Positions 1 to 7,625 of a stretch of 64,000 nt of DNA are shown piece by piece; positions within the stretch are counted from its first letter, which is position 1; each line of letters opens with the position of its first letter. This stretch comes from Planctellipticum variicoloris (GTDB lineage Bacteria; Planctomycetota; Planctomycetia; Planctomycetales; Planctomycetaceae). Location of the stretch: NCBI RefSeq assembly GCF_030622045.1, contig NZ_CP130886.1:6704001-6768000 (forward strand), written 5' to 3'. The position numbers and the translations under genes are program-made. The notes below the pieces were generated by a model. That model was given only the letters and a program-made list of their open reading frames with translations, did no database searches and was not told the DNA's origin.

Positions 1-1
1 C

Positions 2-259
2 CCTGGAATCGACGGCGAAGCGCTCCTCGTGGCGCTCGATCTGGCGGGGGTGGCGTGTTCGCTCGGGGGAACCTGCGCCAGCGGGGCGCTGGAGACGGCG
101 CCGATCCTGACGGCGATGGGTTTTCCGGAGGAGATCCGGAGATCGGCCGTGCGGTTTTCCCTGAGCGCCTTCAACACCCGCTCGGAAATCGACGAGGCCG
201 TCGCCCGAGTCGCCGCGGTCGTCGCGGGTCTGGCGGCGGCGGCCGGAACGCTAAGCTGA
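2..259 (+). CDS. Cysteine desulfurase (NifS/IscS family), 3' end only
   Basis: Only the last 85 codons are inside the window; the reading frame is open from the left edge. The visible part matches the C-terminal small domain of class V aminotransferase-fold cysteine desulfurases, which use PLP to take sulfur from L-cysteine for Fe-S cluster or thiolated-tRNA synthesis. The segment CSLGGTCASG corresponds to the mobile loop carrying the catalytic cysteine (SSGSACTSG in typical members), followed by the expected ETAPILTAMG and VRFSLSAFNT segments, the latter equivalent to the conserved R-F/I-S-L-G stretch. Family membership is clear; whether it is a NifS, IscS or SufS-type enzyme cannot be told from the fragment. 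The next gene starts 99 bp downstream on the same strand. Confidence 0.85.
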   Translation, partial: PGIDGEALLVALDLAGVACSLGGTCASGALETAPILTAMGFPEEIRRSAVRFSLSAFNTRSEIDEAVARVAAVVAGLAAAAGTLS

Positions 260-358
260 CATTGCCCTGCCAGACAGTCGCAGGTTAGAACTGGATTGGT
301 AATTTGCGGCCGGTCGCTCTGCGGCCGGCGTTTTCTGCACGGCCGACACGACGGGTTC

Positions 359-2098
359 ATGTCTTACAAGACCATCAAACGACTGCTGGGCGAAACGAGC
401 CTGGAGCGGAAATGCCGCTTCCTGTTCGGCAGCGGCCTGCTGCTGCTGATCACCGGCAGCTTCTACTTCTATGCGTCTCAGACCACCAAGCTGATCGACG
501 AGCAGAACCTGGTCGCGGCCCGGCTGCTGGTGGCCCCGATCATCATGGAAAAGCACTGGAAGTGGTCGGAGAACCGGGGCGAATTCAGCATCGCGGAAGA
601 CGTCGCCAAGATGGCGGTCGAGCTCAAACCGCCCGACATGAAGAAGTACAACTGGACGCTGTCGAAGGCCGGTCTCTTCGATTCGGCTTCGCGTCCCCCC
701 GACGACGCCGGCTACCGGGCGCTGGAGCGGATTTCCAAAGCCAACGGAGAGCGCGAAGTCATCGTGCGCCTGCGGAACAAGCTCGACAGCGACACCAATC
801 GCAAGTACGAAGAGTTCAACTATTACGCGGGAGTCTACGCCACCGACACCTGCGTCGCCTGCCATCGGCAGCACAATGGCGACCCGGAGCTGAAGACCGG
901 CGACTTGATCGGGATGGTGAAGATCACCTTCCCGCTCGACAAAACGCAGCGGGCCCTCGCCTGGAACAACGCGATTCTGCTGGCCACCGCCATTGTGACG
1001 GCGTTCCTGGCCATGCTGGCGGCCTACGCGATCGTCCGCTACGTCATCGTCAAGCCGGTGCTGCACCTGAAGGACGTCAGCGACGCCATTGCGCGCGGCA
1101 GCCTCGATCAGCGGGCGGATATCCGGACGGGGGACGAGTTCGAAGAGCTGTCTCACGCGTTCAACCGCATGCTGCGGCACCTGGTGACCGTGCAGGAGGA
1201 GCTGCAGCAGCTCAACCGCGGTTACGAAGTGAAGGTCGACGAGCTGGCGCAGGCCAACCTGCGGCTGTACGAACTCAACAACCTGAAGAACGAATTCCTG
1301 GCGACGATGAGCCATGAGCTGCGAACGCCGCTGAATTCGATCCTCGGCTTCAGCGACGTGCTGGTCAACGCCCAGGGGCTCACCGATAAGCAGCGCCGCT
1401 ACGTCTCGAACATTCAGACGTCCGGCAAGAACCTCCTGAACCTGATCAACGACGTGCTCGACCTGGCAAAGATCGAAGCGGGCAAGATGGAGCTGCACAT
1501 CGTCGAGTTCTCGATCGCCGATCTGATCGAGCGGCTCGTCGCCCAGATGTCGCCCCTGGCCGAGAAGAAGTCCATCGACCTGGGCTGGGACGTCGACCCC
1601 GGCGTTCCGCTGGTCATGCAGGATTCCGGGAAGATCGAGCAGATCCTCAGCAATCTGATGTCGAACGCCATCAAGTTCACCCCGGAAGGGGGACGCGTGC
1701 GGGTCCGTGCCGAGCGTCGCGACAAGGTCGGACTGGCATTGATCGTCGAGGACACCGGAATCGGCATTCCGCTGGAAGAACAGGAAAAGATCTTCGAGAA
1801 GTTCCGGCAGGGCAAAGGCAACCCGGGCCAGACCGACACGCTGACCCGCGAGTACGAGGGCACCGGCCTGGGACTGTCGATCATCCGCGAGCTGTCGAAG
1901 CTGCTCGGCGGCGACGTGCGCGTCGAGAGCGAGTTCGGCCGCGGCAGCGTGTTCTCCGTGCTGATCCCGGCAAGGCTCGACCCGGAGCATCCCCCCAAGG
2001 TGGTCGACGACTTCCATCCCCGTCCGCTCAGCCGTCCCGAGCCGCCGGTCCGGGCGCTGATCGCCGTGCAACCGTCGCTCGCCGCCCTGGAACCCTGA
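359..2098 (+). CDS. Sensor histidine kinase with heme-motif (DUF3365/Tll0287-like) sensor domain
   Basis: Membrane sensor kinase of 579 residues. I chose the ATG at 359 over a TTG at 296 because the protein then begins just before the first membrane segment. Order: TM helix about 21-38; an extracytoplasmic domain 40-198 resembling DUF3365 (Tll0287-like), carrying a CxxCH motif at 165-169 that would bind c-type heme covalently; second TM 204-226; HAMP about 227-280; HisKA with phospho-acceptor His319 in SHELRTP; HATPase with N box around Asn436, DTGIGI 465-470 and GTGLGLS 501-507. The 35 C-terminal residues are a Pro-rich tail with no receiver domain. Known for the family: DUF3365/CxxCH sensors are proposed redox or gas sensors. 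No response regulator gene is adjacent, so the partner must be encoded elsewhere. Confidence 0.9.
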   Translation: MSYKTIKRLLGETSLERKCRFLFGSGLLLLITGSFYFYASQTTKLIDEQNLVAARLLVAPIIMEKHWKWSENRGEFSIAEDVAKMAVELKPPDMKKYNWTLSKAGLFDSASRPPDDAGYRALERISKANGEREVIVRLRNKLDSDTNRKYEEFNYYAGVYATDTCVACHRQHNGDPELKTGDLIGMVKITFPLDKTQRALAWNNAILLATAIVTAFLAMLAAYAIVRYVIVKPVLHLKDVSDAIARGSLDQRADIRTGDEFEELSHAFNRMLRHLVTVQEELQQLNRGYEVKVDELAQANLRLYELNNLKNEFLATMSHELRTPLNSILGFSDVLVNAQGLTDKQRRYVSNIQTSGKNLLNLINDVLDLAKIEAGKMELHIVEFSIADLIERLVAQMSPLAEKKSIDLGWDVDPGVPLVMQDSGKIEQILSNLMSNAIKFTPEGGRVRVRAERRDKVGLALIVEDTGIGIPLEEQEKIFEKFRQGKGNPGQTDTLTREYEGTGLGLSIIRELSKLLGGDVRVESEFGRGSVFSVLIPARLDPEHPPKVVDDFHPRPLSRPEPPVRALIAVQPSLAALEP

Positions 2099-2235
2099 AC
2101 CGCAGCGGCCGGCGTGAAGACCGTCGCAGTCCGAAGCGGCTCTCGCTATTCTGACGTCGAATCGCCGGGACCGGGATTCGTTGTGGACTCCCGTTCGGCC
2201 GGCCCGCAGGAAGCCCGCAGGAAGCACGACGTAAT

Positions 2236-2745
2236 ATGGCCGAAGCACATCCGCTGGTACGAGTCGGGAAGGTTCCGTTCGGCAAGGGGCTGTTCGCCCG
2301 CCGGGCGATCGCCAAGGGAGAATCGATCGGGCAGGTGACGGGGCGGGTGATTCACGACCCGGACTACACGTCGTCCTACTGCATCGATCTGGGCTCCGAG
2401 ATGTCGCTCGAACCGCGGGCGCCGTTCCGGTATCTCAACCACTGCTGCGAACCCAACAGCCAGCTCTTTTCGTTCGACTGCGAGTACGAAGACGGAACCG
2501 CGGCGCCCCCTGAGATCCATGTCGAAGCGATCGCCGACATTCCCGAAGGGGCGGAGCTGACGATCGACTACGCCTGGGGTGCGGACGGGGCGATCAAGTG
2601 CCTGTGCGGCGCCGCCGCCTGCCGCGGCTGGGTAGTCTGTCCCGAAGAGCTTCCCACGGTGCTGAAGCGGAACGGGAAGAAGTCGCCCAAGGCCCCTGCA
2701 CTGCCGAGCGCGGCCCGACGAACCGGCGAACGCGGGCGGAAATAA
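2236..2745 (+). CDS. Small SET-domain protein (putative lysine methyltransferase)
   Basis: 169 residues, almost entirely a SET domain, the fold that transfers methyl from S-adenosylmethionine to protein lysines. The N-terminal strand KGLFARRAIAKGE (17-29) is the typical SET start; YLNHCCEPN (66-74) is the pseudoknot motif usually written RFxNHSCxPN, with Cys in place of the Ser; ELTIDYAW (107-114) provides the catalytic Tyr112. A post-SET-like Cys cluster follows (C122, C124, C129), which in eukaryotic enzymes holds zinc with the NHSC cysteine. The C-terminus is a basic Arg/Lys-rich tail. Bacterial SET proteins are mostly uncharacterised; a substrate cannot be read from the context. The gene lies 137 bp after the kinase and is probably transcribed alone. 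Confidence 0.85.
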   Translation: MAEAHPLVRVGKVPFGKGLFARRAIAKGESIGQVTGRVIHDPDYTSSYCIDLGSEMSLEPRAPFRYLNHCCEPNSQLFSFDCEYEDGTAAPPEIHVEAIADIPEGAELTIDYAWGADGAIKCLCGAAACRGWVVCPEELPTVLKRNGKKSPKAPALPSAARRTGERGRK

Positions 2746-2928
2746 GAGAGATCGCCCAGGGCTTATGCCGCTGGGCGACATTGATCCGCCCCCTGCGGGG
2801 CTCCGGAACTTGCTCGTGCGCCGGCGCACCGGAAGCTTCAGAGTTCCCGATCCAGTGAATCGGGAATCGCTCGGCCCATTCTGGCTATTCGCTATTCCCT
2901 CTCCCCCGATCCCGGCGGTGACCAGGCG

Positions 2929-4365
2929 TCAGTGCGCCGGCGGCGGGGCGTCCTGGAACGCGCGATTGCGGTACAGGAAGTCCACGATGTTCCCCTCGTG
3001 GGGCTGCAGCCAGTTGAGGGCGACGGTCTTCACCGCGCCGATGTTGAGCCGGTCGATCGTCGTGGCGTCGAGCAACTGCTGCTGGAACTTGGCGTCGTCG
3101 GTGATCGCCGTGCAGACGAGGGTCGAGCCCATCGACGCAATCGCCTTGGCCTGCGGGCAGTCGACGACCGAGACGAACGGGAACATGTATTCGGTGTTGG
3201 CCAGCGGGTGATCGGGGCTGGTGCAGTGCAGCACGGTCGGACGGAGGTAGTCGTACCGTTCGTGCGGCACGTGCCGGCTGCCGCCGCGGTACTTCGCCGA
3301 GACCTCGGTGACCCCGGGCGTCTTCAGCCCCTCTTCAATCTGGTTGTGCATCGCTTCGGCGACCCCCTTGGTGGTGAAGGCCGCGAGTGTCGCCTTGGGA
3401 TCGTTGGGAGGAAGCGGCTCGACCGGTCCCAGCCGCTGAGCGAGCGCCTCGGCGATCTTCTCGCCGTGACGCGGCGCGTAAATGCTGGAGCAGTTGATGC
3501 AACCGCGACCGCTGTTCAGGAAGACGCTGTCGGCCATCAGATCGACGTACTCTTCCCAGCGGTCGACCATGTCCTCGCCGAAGACGATCTTGCTGAAGCC
3601 GGGGCCGTGGACGCTGATGCGGGGATTGCCGTAGTGCTGCTCGACGGTCGCCTGGCCGCCGAAGACCATCACGCGGCGGCAGTCGGTCATCAGTCCGCCG
3701 CCGACGTCGTGCCCGCCCGGATAGAGCCCGATCGCCTCGCGCGGCAGCCCGGCCTGGTAGAGAGCTTCGGTGATGCGGTAGGGGGTCCAGAACTCCTGGG
3801 TGCCGGGTTTGAGCATCAGGCCGATCTGGAGCGGAATGGCCGGCAGCCAGAGGGTGTGGACGCCGGGCGAATTGGACGGCAGCACCGCTCCAAGGACGGG
3901 AGAATTGGCCTGGTAGCTGACCATGACGCCGCGGGCCTCTTTCCCGTAGCCGCGGGTGAGGATGTCAAAGGGGACGCCGCGGGTCAGCGCGTCGAGGACC
4001 TCGCCCATGTGCGAGAGGACGAAGGCGTTCTTGCGCATATTGCCCGCGCACATGTGCTCGGGAAGTCCGGTGGTCGCGGACTGCATGCGGCAGAACTCGG
4101 CGGGCGAGAGTTCGCCGTTCCCCATCGGAAGCGTGGCGTTGAGGTACAGGTCGCTGGCCTTGGCGCAGATTTCCAGCAGCTTGGGGATGGGGATCTCGCG
4201 GAGGGCGTCGCGGGCCTTCTGGGCCTTGCGGAGGTCCAGCTTGAGCATCATGCCGGTGGCCTGATGGAGCTGGGCCACGGGCTCGCCGGTCGCAAAATGC
4301 ACGACCGCCTGCTTCTCCATGCTCTCGTAAACCTGGCCCATGCGGAGGATGGGGATGTCTAACAT
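2929..4365 (-). CDS. Aldehyde-dehydrogenase-superfamily reductase (acyl reductase type, partner of an acyl-AMP ligase)
   Basis: 478 residues, aldehyde dehydrogenase fold. The catalytic cysteine motif NSGRGC places Cys289 as nucleophile, with a second Cys at 292; the LPSNSPG segment holds the conserved Asn165 and LKPG the cofactor-contacting Lys186. The usual ExGG general-base segment is not obvious, as in LuxC-like acyl reductases that work in the reductive direction. The gene upstream on the same strand encodes a PaaK/LuxE-like adenylating enzyme, so the pair probably activates a carboxylic acid and reduces it to the aldehyde; EhpF/EhpG of griseoluteate biosynthesis and LuxE/LuxC are known examples of this logic. 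The natural acid is unknown. Its ATG abuts the inverted repeat of the four-helix-bundle cassette (4366), so an alternative start is Met9. Confidence 0.75.
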   Translation of the reverse strand: MLDIPILRMGQVYESMEKQAVVHFATGEPVAQLHQATGMMLKLDLRKAQKARDALREIPIPKLLEICAKASDLYLNATLPMGNGELSPAEFCRMQSATTGLPEHMCAGNMRKNAFVLSHMGEVLDALTRGVPFDILTRGYGKEARGVMVSYQANSPVLGAVLPSNSPGVHTLWLPAIPLQIGLMLKPGTQEFWTPYRITEALYQAGLPREAIGLYPGGHDVGGGLMTDCRRVMVFGGQATVEQHYGNPRISVHGPGFSKIVFGEDMVDRWEEYVDLMADSVFLNSGRGCINCSSIYAPRHGEKIAEALAQRLGPVEPLPPNDPKATLAAFTTKGVAEAMHNQIEEGLKTPGVTEVSAKYRGGSRHVPHERYDYLRPTVLHCTSPDHPLANTEYMFPFVSVVDCPQAKAIASMGSTLVCTAITDDAKFQQQLLDATTIDRLNIGAVKTVALNWLQPHEGNIVDFLYRNRAFQDAPPPAH

Positions 4366-4890
4366 TGGTCAGTGGTCCGTAGTCCGTGGTCAGTGGTTTG
4401 AAGACGGCGATTGAGCGTCTTCTTGGGGATTCGAGAACCGGCGTCCTTGCGGAACGGCGCGGCTTCCGGTTTTGCCGATCGAATTCAGATACGCATTCAG
4501 CTTCGGGCCAAGTTCATCGACGATCGTCTTCAGTTGGTCAACCTCGTCGGCTTTCAGAAGTTGCCTGTTCCAGGCCCGACGCAGCCAGTGTTTGCATTCG
4601 TAGAGCGATCCTCGGGCCATTCGTACGAAGCGCCGATTATCCGCGAAAGTCCCTCGGCCGCTCCCTTCTGCGATGTTGGCTCCCACGCTGTCAGCGGCCC
4701 GTACGAGTTGAAGCCCCGCCGTTCTCCGATCAAATTCCGGCCACTCGCGGGCAATCGTCCAGACGGCATCGGACAGGCTCTCCGCAAGCCGGTAAATCTG
4801 CAACGATTCGAACTGCGTCCTGGCCATACGCTGTCCGCCCTTCAGGAGTCCGTCTTTAGCCACTGACCACTGACGACGGACAACTGACAA
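4366..4890. repeat. Inverted-repeat-bounded cassette carrying a four-helix-bundle gene
   Basis: Two 33-bp sequences, 4366-4398 and 4858-4890, are imperfect inverted repeats of each other with 28 of 33 positions identical; the core reads CAGTGGTC / GTCCGT. They enclose exactly one gene, the four-helix-bundle protein. Outside both ends, at an equal distance of 3 nt, the pentamer TCTAA occurs (4358-4362 and 4894-4898), which could be a target-site duplication or chance. The cassette fills the whole gap between the stop of the acyl-AMP ligase gene (4895) and the ATG of the reductase gene (4365). A related repeat without a gene occurs at 23455-23488. No transposase is encoded within it, so it would be a passenger, non-autonomous element. 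Confidence 0.7.
4390..4827 (-). CDS. Four-helix bundle protein (S23 / 23S rRNA intervening-sequence protein family)
   Basis: 145 residues from the ATG at 4827; the frame stays open upstream to 4890 but those codons lie in the inverted repeat, and other members begin with a similar short lead before FESLxIYRLAE. The family hallmark LxxQLxRAADSVGANIAEGSGR is present (about residues 41-61), followed by FVRMARGSLYECKHWL. Members form pentameric four-helix bundles; the best-known examples are encoded in intervening sequences of 23S rRNA genes, and the Avd protein of diversity-generating retroelements shares the fold. Here there is no rRNA and no reverse transcriptase. The gene is bounded by inverted repeats and its stop codon lies inside the left repeat, which suggests that it travels with them. 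Function unknown. Confidence 0.85.
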   Translation of the reverse strand: MARTQFESLQIYRLAESLSDAVWTIAREWPEFDRRTAGLQLVRAADSVGANIAEGSGRGTFADNRRFVRMARGSLYECKHWLRRAWNRQLLKADEVDQLKTIVDELGPKLNAYLNSIGKTGSRAVPQGRRFSNPQEDAQSPSSNH

Positions 4891-4894
4891 CGAT

Positions 4895-5992
4895 CTAATA
4901 TACCCCCACTGTCGTCGTCTTCGCGATTTCGTGCCAGGGGCGGGTGCCGCTGATGCCGTCCCAGGGGAATTTTTCGCAGGGCAATTCGCGTTCGCCTTCG
5001 TCCCGCTCCATGAAGCCGGGGATGAACAGCTCTTTCGTCAGCGTGTAGAGCTTCACCCGGCCGGTTTCTCCGTACCCGACGACTCTGTTGTAGTCCTTGA
5101 AGTCGACGACTTCGATGATTGCCCGCGGCTGGGGGCCGTGGTACGTGATCTTGTAGTTGTCCGCCGGGTCGAACGGCTTGCTGCAGGCCAGGCCCATCAG
5201 CGTGTTGCCGTAGGTCGGCGTGATGTAGACGTCCGGCCCCAGCAGCTCTTCGACGCAGTTGCGGTACCACTGCGGCGCAAACTCCGTGCCGCCGCCGAAG
5301 ATGCCGGTGATGCCCGCCTCGGCGATGCTGGAGCCTTCGTTGATCAGCCGCATGGCCAGCGCTTCGAGGAGCTTGGGGGTCATGAACGCGCACTTGATGT
5401 CGTGCCCGGCGGACAGGATCGTCATCACCTGATCGATGACGTGCTCCTTGTAGGCTTCCGCTTCCTTGATGTTGCCCCGCTTGATCAGCTTGACCACATA
5501 CCGCGGATCGAGGTCGACGCAGAAGCAGATGCCGCCCCGATACTGGGCGAGATGCTCGACCGCCAGGCGCAGCCGGCGGGGGCCGGACGGGCCGAGCATC
5601 AGCCAGTTGCTCCCTTTGGGGAAGTACTTGTCGGGGAGCGTGTGGCTGAACTGTTCGTAGTCGATCCAGTGATCTTCGACGACGAGCCGGGTCTTCGGGA
5701 TTCCCGTGGTGCCGCCGGTCTCGAAGACGTACAGGGGCTTCCCTTCGAGGCCTTTCGGGAGCCAGCGGCGGACCGGACCGCCGCGGAACCAGTCGTCTTC
5801 GAAGAGGGGGAACTTCTTCAGATCGTCGAAACAGTTGACGTCCTGCAGCGGGTCGAAAGAGTACGTCTTCGCCTTCTCCAGCCAGAACGGGCTGCCGGTC
5901 TCGGGACTGAAGTGCCACTTCACCATTTCGCGGGTGTGGGCGTCGAGTTGTTCTTTGGCCTGTGCGATCGCCGCAGCGGAAACATTGCTCAC
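4895..5992 (-). CDS. PaaK/LuxE-like acyl-adenylate ligase
   Basis: 365 residues, shorter than phenylacetate-CoA ligases (about 430) and close to LuxE-type acyl-protein synthetases. The ATP-binding loop ETGGTTGIPK is at 91-100, preceded by the usual F-x-x-G-G-P/W-x-x-P region; FGGGTEFAP around 225-233 and the PTYGNT segment near 255 correspond to the adenylate-forming A4/A5 motifs; a short C-terminal subdomain closes the protein. It should activate a carboxylic acid as the acyl-adenylate. The downstream gene (minus strand) is an acyl-reductase-type aldehyde dehydrogenase, so together they probably make an aldehyde. The substrate is not deducible. The stop codon is 4 nt before the four-helix-bundle cassette. 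Confidence 0.75.
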   Translation of the reverse strand: MSNVSAAAIAQAKEQLDAHTREMVKWHFSPETGSPFWLEKAKTYSFDPLQDVNCFDDLKKFPLFEDDWFRGGPVRRWLPKGLEGKPLYVFETGGTTGIPKTRLVVEDHWIDYEQFSHTLPDKYFPKGSNWLMLGPSGPRRLRLAVEHLAQYRGGICFCVDLDPRYVVKLIKRGNIKEAEAYKEHVIDQVMTILSAGHDIKCAFMTPKLLEALAMRLINEGSSIAEAGITGIFGGGTEFAPQWYRNCVEELLGPDVYITPTYGNTLMGLACSKPFDPADNYKITYHGPQPRAIIEVVDFKDYNRVVGYGETGRVKLYTLTKELFIPGFMERDEGERELPCEKFPWDGISGTRPWHEIAKTTTVGVY

Positions 5993-6400
5993 GACCAGCT
6001 CACTTTACGGGGTAGGAAGACCGGCGGGGCGGCGAAACCGGCGTTCGCCGCAGACTCGGAGACATTTGATGATAGTCGCCGGCGGAGCGAATTCAACGCC
6101 CGCCCCGACTTCCTCCAGCAGGTGTTCACCAGCAGGCCCGGTGATCAACGCCCCTCTCCCGCACCAGTTCCGCCCCGGAAATCCGCCAGTTGAGGGGACC
6201 CGCCGGTGCGACGTCCTCCGGAATCTGTTCAGTTTCTGACGAAGCTTTCATCCGTCTTGACCGTTCGGGGGGCTTGTCCTACGATCCGCCGCCGTTTCTG
6301 CCGGTTGCGGGCCTCGGAAGCGGCAGAAATTGCGGGCTGCCGTCTTCGGGCGGCCAGCGTCATCCCGTTCTGCGATGTCCACTCGATACAACAGGGCGCC
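5993..6400. other. Gene-free divergent region, 408 bp
   Basis: Region between the divergently transcribed acyl-AMP ligase and the polysaccharide export gene. It must hold both promoters. I see no credible gene, no strong hairpin and no repeat of the families found elsewhere in the window. Confidence 0.6.
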
Positions 6401-7582
6401 ATGAGCGATCACCCGGTGATCTCGGACGAACGCCGCGACGGCGTGTCGCTTCGAGCCTGCGTGCGCCCTGGGCCATCGGTTCTGGGTCTGCTGCTCCTGA
6501 TCGGTCTGACCGCCGGCTGTCAGTCGATCGGGCCCCGCAGGTTCGAGAAGTACTCCTACGCGGAGGTTCCGACGGCGCTCGCGGCGACCCGACAGGCCAA
6601 TCCCCAGACGGTCGATCTGTCGCGTCTGGCGCGGGCCGCGGTCAAAAGCGACGTGCTGGATCGGGGCGACGTCGTCGAGATCGCCATCTCTGCAGGACTC
6701 TCCGAAAAAGACACCGTCAAGTTTCCGGTCCGGATCAACGACAGCGGCTACGGCCAGTTGCCGGTCATCGGCCAGGTCTACCTGGCGGGGCTGGAGCCCG
6801 AAGCCGCAGAAGCGAACGTCGTTTCCGCCTGCGTGCAGCGCGACTTGTACCTGAATCCGCACGTGACGGTCACGATGAAGAAGCAGCGCGTCAATCGCGT
6901 AACAGTCGTCGGCGCCGTGAAAGAATCCGGAGTTTACGAGCTGCCGCGCGGACAGAGTGACTTGCTGGCGGCGATTACCGCCGCCGGGGGCCTGGCGGAA
7001 GACGCGGGGACGATGGTCGAGATTCGGACTCCCGACCGGAGCGCCGAAGCGAGTTCGCCGGCCCCCGTGGCGTCGAGCGCGACCGGCGACGTCCAGGCGA
7101 CCGGTCATTCCGGCGCTCCGCTGCCGCTCTCCCAATCGGGCGCCGGACTCTTGACCTCGGTCCAGGTGGATCTGGTTTCGGCGACGCGGTCCGGCGAGGG
7201 GGGGCAGTACGTCAGCGACGGGGCGGTGGTCATGATCGAGAAGCGGGCGCCGGAACCGGTGCACGTGATCGGACTGGTCAGGCGTCCGAACCGCTACGAG
7301 TTCCCGGTTTCGGAAGACTTGCGAATGCTCGACGCCCTCGCGCTCGCCGGCGGCGCCGAATCGCTGGTGGCCGACAAGGTGTTTATCGTTCGCCGCAAGC
7401 CCGAGAGCACGGAAACGGCGGTGATCCAGGCGAGTATTCGAGCGGCGAAGCGCGACCCGCAGGCGAACGTGCTGCTGTCGCCGGGCGACGTCGTCAGTCT
7501 CGAGTCGACGCCGGCGACCGTCTTCATGAGTGCGCTGGGCCTGATCCGGATGAGCCTCGGTGCGAGCGTGCCGCTGTTCTGA
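6401..7582 (+). CDS. Polysaccharide export outer-membrane lipoprotein (Wza/SLBB family)
   Basis: 393 residues from the ATG at 6401. A long N-region leads to a hydrophobic stretch ending in the lipobox LTAGC, so Cys40 is the predicted lipidated residue. A poly_export domain follows (about residues 86-165, including DRGDVVEIAI and the YLNPHVTV segment), then two SLBB repeats, one beginning RVTVVGAVKESGVYEL and the other VHVIGLVRRPNRYEFP. In Wza-type systems this protein forms the outer-membrane exit channel for capsule or exopolysaccharide. It is the first gene of a module with a Wzc-like tyrosine kinase 43 bp downstream and an O-antigen ligase-type polymerase after that. Between the two SLBB repeats is a Ser/Ala-rich insertion that is probably unstructured. 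Confidence 0.92.
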   Translation: MSDHPVISDERRDGVSLRACVRPGPSVLGLLLLIGLTAGCQSIGPRRFEKYSYAEVPTALAATRQANPQTVDLSRLARAAVKSDVLDRGDVVEIAISAGLSEKDTVKFPVRINDSGYGQLPVIGQVYLAGLEPEAAEANVVSACVQRDLYLNPHVTVTMKKQRVNRVTVVGAVKESGVYELPRGQSDLLAAITAAGGLAEDAGTMVEIRTPDRSAEASSPAPVASSATGDVQATGHSGAPLPLSQSGAGLLTSVQVDLVSATRSGEGGQYVSDGAVVMIEKRAPEPVHVIGLVRRPNRYEFPVSEDLRMLDALALAGGAESLVADKVFIVRRKPESTETAVIQASIRAAKRDPQANVLLSPGDVVSLESTPATVFMSALGLIRMSLGASVPLF

Positions 7583-7625
7583 CGGCTGCACTCCGGCGGA
7601 GTTGAGACGGTCGACCTGGGGGGGG

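Noticed and set aside
251-2248. A very long open frame on the strand opposite the histidine kinase (665 codons)
   Set aside because: The GC-rich codon bias of the kinase keeps the antisense frame open; its translation is Arg/Gln/Asp-rich, has no domain and no start signal. The same explains the long antisense frames opposite 2929-4365, 35384-40864, 41156-43699 and elsewhere.
4390-4827. 23S rRNA intervening sequence with its usual S23 gene
   Set aside because: No rRNA sequence flanks the gene; it lies between two enzyme genes.
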